Below, in pieces: positions 58,688 to 64,000 of a DNA stretch of 64,000 nt. The stretch lies in NCBI GenBank assembly GCA_013397075.1, contig VWZS01007621.1, positions 86,963 through 150,962 on the forward strand. The letters are read 5' to 3'. Within the stretch, counting starts at the first letter, position 1; the number at the start of each line of letters is the position of its first letter. The translations under genes and the position numbers were made by a program. Source of the DNA: Rhabdornis inornatus (taxonomy: Eukaryota; Chordata; Aves; Passeriformes; Rhabdornithidae). The notes under the pieces were generated by a model. The model was given only the letters and a program-made list of their open reading frames with translations, was not told the origin of the DNA and did not search any database.

Positions 58688-59105
58688 GAAAATGAAGTGC
58701 AAACAGGACAGTGGAGCTGGGGAAGGGGTTGGAGCACCAGGAGCTGCTGAGGGAGCTGGGAAAGGGGCTCAGCCTGGAGAAAAGGAGGCTCAGGGGGGAT
58801 CCTGTGGCTCTGCACAACTCCCTGGGTGCATCCAGGTGGGGATCACGCTCTGCTCCCAGGGAACAGGGACAGGACAAGAGGAAATGGGCTCAAGCTGTAC
58901 CAGAGGAGGTTTAGTTTGGATAGTAGGAAAATTCTTCATAGAAAGGGTTGTTCAGCACTGGCACAGGCTGCCCAGGGCAGAGGTGGATCCCCATCCCTGG
59001 AGGGATTTCAAAGCCATGTGGATGTGGCACTTTGGGACAGGGGTCAGTGGCAGTGCTGGGGGAACAGCTGGATTCCATGATCCTGGGGGGCTTTCCCAAC
59101 CAAAA
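58688..59105 (+). mobile_element. CR1 LINE fragment
   Basis: Plus-oriented CR1: GGGAGCTGGGAAAGGGGCTC, AGCCTGGAGAAAAGGAGGCT, GGGAACAGGGACAGGACAAG and GGATTCCATGATCCTGGGGG. The 3' tail is of the ATGATCCTGGGGG subtype rather than the AGATGATCTTTAAGG subtype seen elsewhere. Confidence 0.9.
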
Positions 59106-59289
59106 TGATGTCATGCTTTTGTCACCTCCCACTGTTAACAGTGTTCCTGTTTTTAAGCAGGAGCTGCAAAAAGCTCCTCAGCCACACTGAGAGGCCTCCA
59201 GCTCTCCCTGTCCACTGATAAAGGCACCAAGGCACTCACCATGAGCTGGGGGGGTCCTGGGACCAAGGGCTGCATCAGTGCCTAAATTG

Positions 59290-59640
59290 GGTCAAAAAGG
59301 TGTATTAGAAGAGACCTAAAGTTCCACCCAGTTCCACCCAGTTCCACCACCCAGTTCCACCCCCTGCCCAGGGCAGGGACACCTTCCACTGTCCCAGGCT
59401 GCTCAGAGCCCTGTCTGACCCAGCCTGGAACAATCCAGGGGCAGCCACAGCTCCTCTGGGCACCCTGTGCCAGGGCCTCCACATCCTCACTGGGAAGAAT
59501 TCCTTCCCAGTATCCCATCTATCCCTGCCCTCTGGCAGTTTGAAGCCATTCCTCCTTGTCCTGTCCCTCTCCCCCTCTCATGCTCAAGAAGGGCAAGGCT
59601 GCAATAAGGTCACTCCTGAGCCTTCTCCTCCCCAGGCAAT
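59290..59640 (-). mobile_element. CR1 LINE fragment, opposite orientation
   Basis: Reverse-oriented CR1 with GGACACCTTCCACTGTCCCA, CTGGGCACCCTGTGCCAGGG and CCATTCCTCCTTGTCCTGTC. A small CCACCCAGTT decamer repeat (59327-59361) lies within it. It forms an imperfect inverted pair with 58688-59105. Confidence 0.88.
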
Positions 59641-60352
59641 ATGGAGAGCAGGATCTTGATCTGCCTTACCTGAGAAGGAAGCAATTTTTTGAAGTTGAAA
59701 TCAGGCCCATTCCCACCCAAAGCTGGGGGGCACGTGGCACACAGGAGCTGCCTCTGCAGAAGTTAATACCAAACCTTCTGTGGTCCAGATATTTGCTGAC
59801 CTGTTTTGTCACCGCCAAAAAAGAAAGAACTCTGTGACAGGTTCAGCTTTCAGACACGATGCCTTTCTCCCCCACCACACTCCTCACCCCCTCCTCCTCC
59901 TCCTCCTTTCCAACCATTCCCCTCATCCTCCAAAGAAAAGTTGTGTGCGCTCGCCTCTCGCGCCGCCTTGGCGCTGCATGAGAATCCTCACAGCAAAAAA
60001 CAGAGAAAAGGAAAAATCCTGAAAGCCATGCTTCTCCCAGCAGGTTGGCACCACTGCTCCGGCTTTCATCCATGGGAGCAGCGTGCCAATCTCATGCCAG
60101 CACAAACAGATGTGACTCTAGAGCTTTGAGTGGCCAATGAAAGGGGCATTGCTCGCTCTGAAAGCCGCCAAAATGCACCAGCCTTAGGATTTTCCATTGA
60201 GACAGACGGTTTTCTCAGAGCTCTGCTTCAAGGTGCCTGGATTTGGGGTTGGCTCCTTTATTTCTTTCCTCTTTTCCTTTGTGCCCTGACATCATTCCGA
60301 GGTTCAGCATGCAATTCTTGGCTCAGGAGAATGTTATCAGACCAGGTTAAGG
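59641..60352. other. Intergenic, with a small CpG-rich patch
   Basis: Contains a TCC-repeat run (59890-59908) and a CpG cluster at 59945-59980 (six CpGs in about 30 bases) in otherwise CpG-poor DNA. No exon is supported. Confidence 0.5.
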
Positions 60353-60406
60353 GGATGGATGGATGGATGGATGGATGGATGGATGGATGGATGGATGGAT
60401 GGATGG
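60353..60406 (+). repeat. (GGAT)n microsatellite
   Basis: Thirteen and a half uninterrupted GGAT units. Being pure, it is probably length-polymorphic. Confidence 0.97.
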
Positions 60407-60555
60407 GGTGAAACGTATTCCACGTGCTCCAGGAGCTCACATGTATTGAAAACTTGTGCAAGAGATAAACTGTATTTTAATTTTCACAAAAGCAGCCTGT
60501 TTTCCTGCCAGTTGAGATACGTAAAGCGGTGAAATACGGACGATTCCGCACGCTC

Positions 60556-60727
60556 CGCTGAATCAGAAAAAGGAGGTGCTTAGTTGGCAAAACCACTTAA
60601 TCCAGACATCTACAAGGGAAATCGTGTAAGTCCAACGATGCTTAGTGGCAATGAGTGCCACTTAATAGGGATTGCAGTTCTGCTTAACTGGGACACCTCC
60701 AGATGATTTAGGAGGCTTAGTGGAACG
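60556..60727 (+). repeat. Iterated CTTA-type motif array, possible fossil DNA transposon end
   Basis: Variants of (G/A)CTTA followed by GG or CC occur at 60556, 60578, 60595, 60626, 60640, 60660, 60682 and 60715, for example GCTTAGTTGGC, ACTTAATCCAGAC and GCTTAACTGGGAC. Iterated short motifs of this kind occur in terminal repeats of TcMar-Tigger-like transposons and in some ancient conserved repeats. The family is not established here. Confidence 0.35.
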
Positions 60728-60884
60728 GGGTGAACAATTTTGCAGGCTCTATTCTTCCAAACACCACATCCCTTTTCCTCACATGCAAAAGAATTTCCCC
60801 AAATGGCCTGTAAAATTTGGGGTGGTATTTGCTCCTTGGAATTCTGCAAAGGCTTCCTAAGGGCTGCTCCTGGCATGACCTGTG

Positions 60885-61085
60885 AGGGTGGTGAGGCCCT
60901 GGCACAGGGTGCCCAGAGAAGCTGTGGCTGCCCCTGGATCTCTGGAAGTGTTCCAGGACAGGTTGGACAGGGCTTGGAGCAGCCTGGGATGGTGGAAGAT
61001 GTCCCTGCCCATATCAGGGGGCTGGAACTGGATGAGCTTTAAGGTCCCTTCCACACAAAACCATTCTGGAATTCTGTGTGTTGAT
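60885..61085 (+). mobile_element. CR1 LINE fragment (3' end)
   Basis: Contains GGCACAGGGTGCCCAGAGAA, GGCTGCCCCTGGATCTCTGG, GATGAGCTTTAAGGTCCCTT and the tail CCATTCTGGAATTCTGTG. Typical truncated copy. Confidence 0.92.
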
Positions 61086-63344
61086 ACAATAAGAAATCAC
61101 TGCTTGCTCATGAGTCTGAGCTGAGGATTTTCCACAGTGGATTGGCCAAATTTTTGGAAGACAACAGGATCCACTGCAATCACCTGTCCTGGCTGATTTT
61201 TAGCCAGAGAATGCAATCCTGAAGTCTCTCCATCAGGCCCATCAATGTTTGGTTGCAATACAGTGCAGCTTTTCTCCTGGCAGTGTGGTGGGTTTCATAT
61301 GTGCAGAACCAGCACAGGCAGGAGCCACAAAATTGTCTCCCCTCCTCAGTGATGCCTTCCTGGTGCTCAAGCTTTATATCAGAAATTAAATCTCTTCAGA
61401 CCCAGGAGCCTTGTGCCAGGGTGAGAGAAGCAGCAGCTCTTAACTGATGAATCCTACTGGGAAGAAAGGATGTAGCTGAACTGTGTTCTTCAAGACAGGA
61501 ACATTTCTGTTTGAAACATTCTGGAGGGTTTTTGGACTAACCTGGCTTGAAAAGCTGGGCACACCATGATCTCCTTTGGCACTATTTCACCAGCTTTCAC
61601 TATTACTGCTTAGGGGCTCCAATGGCAGTGAAAGTCTTGCTCCACAAAGAAAATATATGCTGAGAAGCTATTTCCTAAATAACTTGGGATTTGGATAGAC
61701 TGAACAGACAACCAAAAGCAAGTGGTATTATCCCCATTCTATACAGGGAAAGCTGCACCTTGGAGGGATTAAACAAGTTCTTCAAAACTCAGAAGCAGGA
61801 TCAGGGCTTGAACTCTTGTGACTTTGCTGCCCAGTCCCATCTTAACTGCGAGTCCCACTCCCTCCTGAGATAAGGAATGCTCAAGGTAAGATTAGGCTCA
61901 GACTGGGAAGCAAACCCAATGCTGAGGCGTCTGACAAGATGTTCTTTTGAATTTTTAATTGTTGGCTGTGTGGACATGTGTGTAAGGCAATAACCTGAGG
62001 AATTCTGTCCTACATTTTGGAAACTCTTGTAGCTTTGCAGCTCTTGGAATGAGTCTCAAGTCTCTGCTGCGTGTTCTCTATCGTGTTCCCTCTAGATAAA
62101 GCTTTAAATCTGTGAACTTAGTGGCTGTTATTCCAGGAATTTCTCCTTGGAACCAACTGACAGCATCCCTAATATTTGGCTAGAAAAAAATCTTTTCTGG
62201 AAAAGATTAAGATGGTGCAATCTGATTTCAAATTGATTGTTGTCTGTTCCCATGTTATACATAGATATATATGTGTATATTTACATATCATCTGTGATTT
62301 TGATGCCAGGAAAAGAAGGTCAACATTTAGCTAGTCCCGTACAAAATAACTCTGAATCTTTAGCAGCTTGAAGATAAAAATTACATTTTTTTTTGTAAAT
62401 CTGGTTTGTAGGTATAGTTTATTCTTAGAGCTACCAGTGTGAGTTTAATTCCAGGGAACAAGAACTATGCTTAGTTGTTTACAAAAGCACATAAAATGGA
62501 AGTGGGAGCAAATGGAGAGCTTTTCTTTTCTCTTAAGGAAAGGCAGGACAGGTGAGAAAAGATGCAGTTAAAGGTAATTCCTATTTTTCCATGAAACTGG
62601 TCTAGATCCACATTGTATAACCTTTCCTCCTGTTCTTCTACTCACCTCAGACTTGAAATGTTTTTTAAGGTCTGTCCAGTAGGAGGTGAAGTCCACATTC
62701 CTAGACAAGGATTTTTACTTTGACTGGTGTGTCTTAAGGGCTCCGCTGCTGGAATAGAAGGAAAAGTCAAATTTTTGTGCATTGCAGTCTGTAAATTCTT
62801 GCTCTGCAGTCAGCTGCCTTCACAGCTGGCACATACAAAACAAATGCTGATGGTTTCTGTGATTTTACTTTGCCCCTTGGGACAAGTCAGGAGCTGGGCC
62901 TCGCTATCAATCCTTTAAAATTGTGTTTAATTGTGAAACTGGAGGAGAAATTACTTGGAAAAATTAGGAACTGGTCTGCTGAAAGCCAGCTATGAAAGAG
63001 AAAGTTTTTAAAAAATGAGCAGAATTTTCCATTGACTGGATAAGCTATAACTGTTGATTTAACCCTTTCTTTTGGAATGGTGTGAGTTGTTTCATCTACC
63101 ACTCATCAATGGAGATCTGAGAGAGAGCAACTATCCAAGGCTGGGACCAGGAAAATAAATCAGTAATTATTAATAGCACAGAATGATTTTCACGAGCTGT
63201 TTGGCAGGGAGGGGACATGAATTGGATGTTGATTCTCCAGAAGGACATGGAGACCCTCATGGCACTGGAGCCACTAAGGGAAGGAATCTCACAGCCCAGC
63301 TCTCCCCTCTATGTCCAGCCTTTTTGTGACTGGACCATTCAGAG
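61086..63344. other. Intergenic sequence, no gene seen
   Basis: Unique, moderately AT-rich sequence without a supported exon, RNA gene or recognised repeat. Confidence 0.5.
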
Positions 63345-63490
63345 CAGAGTTACTCAACCCCTGTGATGTGAGGCAGCACATCATGGAGGAGTTCTTGGAG
63401 TGTCCTCTGCTGGGCCAGGAGCTGGACTTGATGATCCTTGTAGGTCCCTTCCAACCCAGGATATTCTCTGATTCTGTGATGATGACATAA
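63345..63490 (+). mobile_element. CR1-like 3' fragment
   Basis: The 3' part reads GGAGCTGGACTTGATGATCC, then GGTCCCTTCCAACCCAGGAT and a TTCTCTGATTCTGTGATGAT tail. This is another CR1 3' subtype. The left boundary is uncertain. Confidence 0.8.
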
Positions 63491-64000
63491 TCCAGCTGCT
63501 GTGGACTTTGAAGGGCAGAAATATTCTGCATCCAGTGGCCAGCTGACATGATGCTAATAGTAAATGGAATGCAAAGAAAGGGGTTGTACATGGGTGGCTT
63601 GACTGTCATCTGCAAACTGCAGGTTTTCTTACCCTTGGGTGGAATTAGTCCTGATTTCCACAAGGCAGGGAAAGACAGAGGTGCTCATGTATTAAACTCC
63701 ACACACATTCCAGTCCTTGTGCAGCACCAGGGAAAATCTATCTTTGTATAGCTTCTATTCCACAGCAAATGGAATTGTGTAACATGCAATTGGCATTTGG
63801 TTTAATAATGAAAACAATGTTTTATGCCATGATGGTCCCAATTCCACAGTTGTCTGCATGGTCATTTAACAAATCTTCCACAAGCAGGGGATCTCTGTAA
63901 TAAAACTCTCCCTTTTCTCTCCCTTTTGCTGAAGCTTTAACAATGAGACAAACTGAGCAGTCAGAACACATGAAGTTAAAATCACTTAAAATCCATTGTT
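63491..64000. other. Intergenic sequence at the window end
   Basis: No exon, repeat or RNA gene recognised. Confidence 0.5.

Noticed and set aside
58533..59108. 191-codon plus-strand open frame
   Set aside because: Most of it is CR1 3' sequence; the remainder has no recognisable domain.
60000..64000. Possible OTX2 exons at the right edge
   Set aside because: No homeodomain-coding sequence is present; OTX2 must lie outside the window.
1..64000. CRISPR arrays, operons, bacterial ribosome binding sites, tRNA and rRNA genes
   Set aside because: None seen. The direct repeats present are microsatellites, a minisatellite and retroposons, and the gene structure is that of a vertebrate.

Overview
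The window is vertebrate nuclear DNA and almost certainly avian. Its genes have many short exons in long introns. It carries at least ten CR1-type retroposon fragments with the typical bird 3' end, few other interspersed repeats, and one CpG island beside an assembly gap (13116-14000, all N). No bacterial, plasmid or phage features are present.

Two protein genes can be reconstructed exon by exon, arranged head to head. AP5M1 (mu subunit of the AP-5 adaptor complex) lies on the minus strand. Exons 2-8 are visible from 8847 down to the stop at 3602. Exon 1 is not visible and by arrangement should lie in the gap. EXOC5 (exocyst subunit Sec10) lies on the plus strand and is complete: 18 coding exons from the ATG at 14076 to the stop at 37838, joining in frame to 707 codons plus stop. 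The pair should share a bidirectional CpG-island promoter, most of which falls in the gap. AP5M1 acts in late-endosomal/lysosomal sorting and EXOC5 in tethering secretory vesicles at the plasma membrane; they look like neighbours by synteny rather than a functional operon.

Layout: 1-3500, sequence beyond the AP5M1 3' end with no gene seen; 3505-8847, AP5M1; 8848-12900, AP5M1 intron 1 with an LTR-like element, a microsatellite and an unexplained 236-codon open frame; 12902-13115, a 38-39 bp minisatellite running into the gap; 14001-14330, CpG island and EXOC5 exon 1; 14103-37838, the rest of EXOC5; 37839 to about 40 kb, its 3' UTR and flank; 40-64 kb, a gene-free stretch with CR1 fragments and several AT-rich, homeobox-site-rich blocks. 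In other vertebrates the order is NAA30-AP5M1-EXOC5-OTX2, so the 40-64 kb stretch probably belongs to the OTX2 upstream regulatory domain. OTX2 itself is not in the window.

I found no clearly new biological system. The best leads are: a recursive-splice-like junction at EXOC5 exon 7 beside a 29-nt microexon; a GC-AG intron in EXOC5; an about 80% identical repeat pair in neighbouring AP5M1 introns; an iterated CTTA-type motif array at 60.55-60.73 kb resembling a fossil DNA-transposon end; and a cluster of three TAATCC sites at 53.6-54.0 kb.
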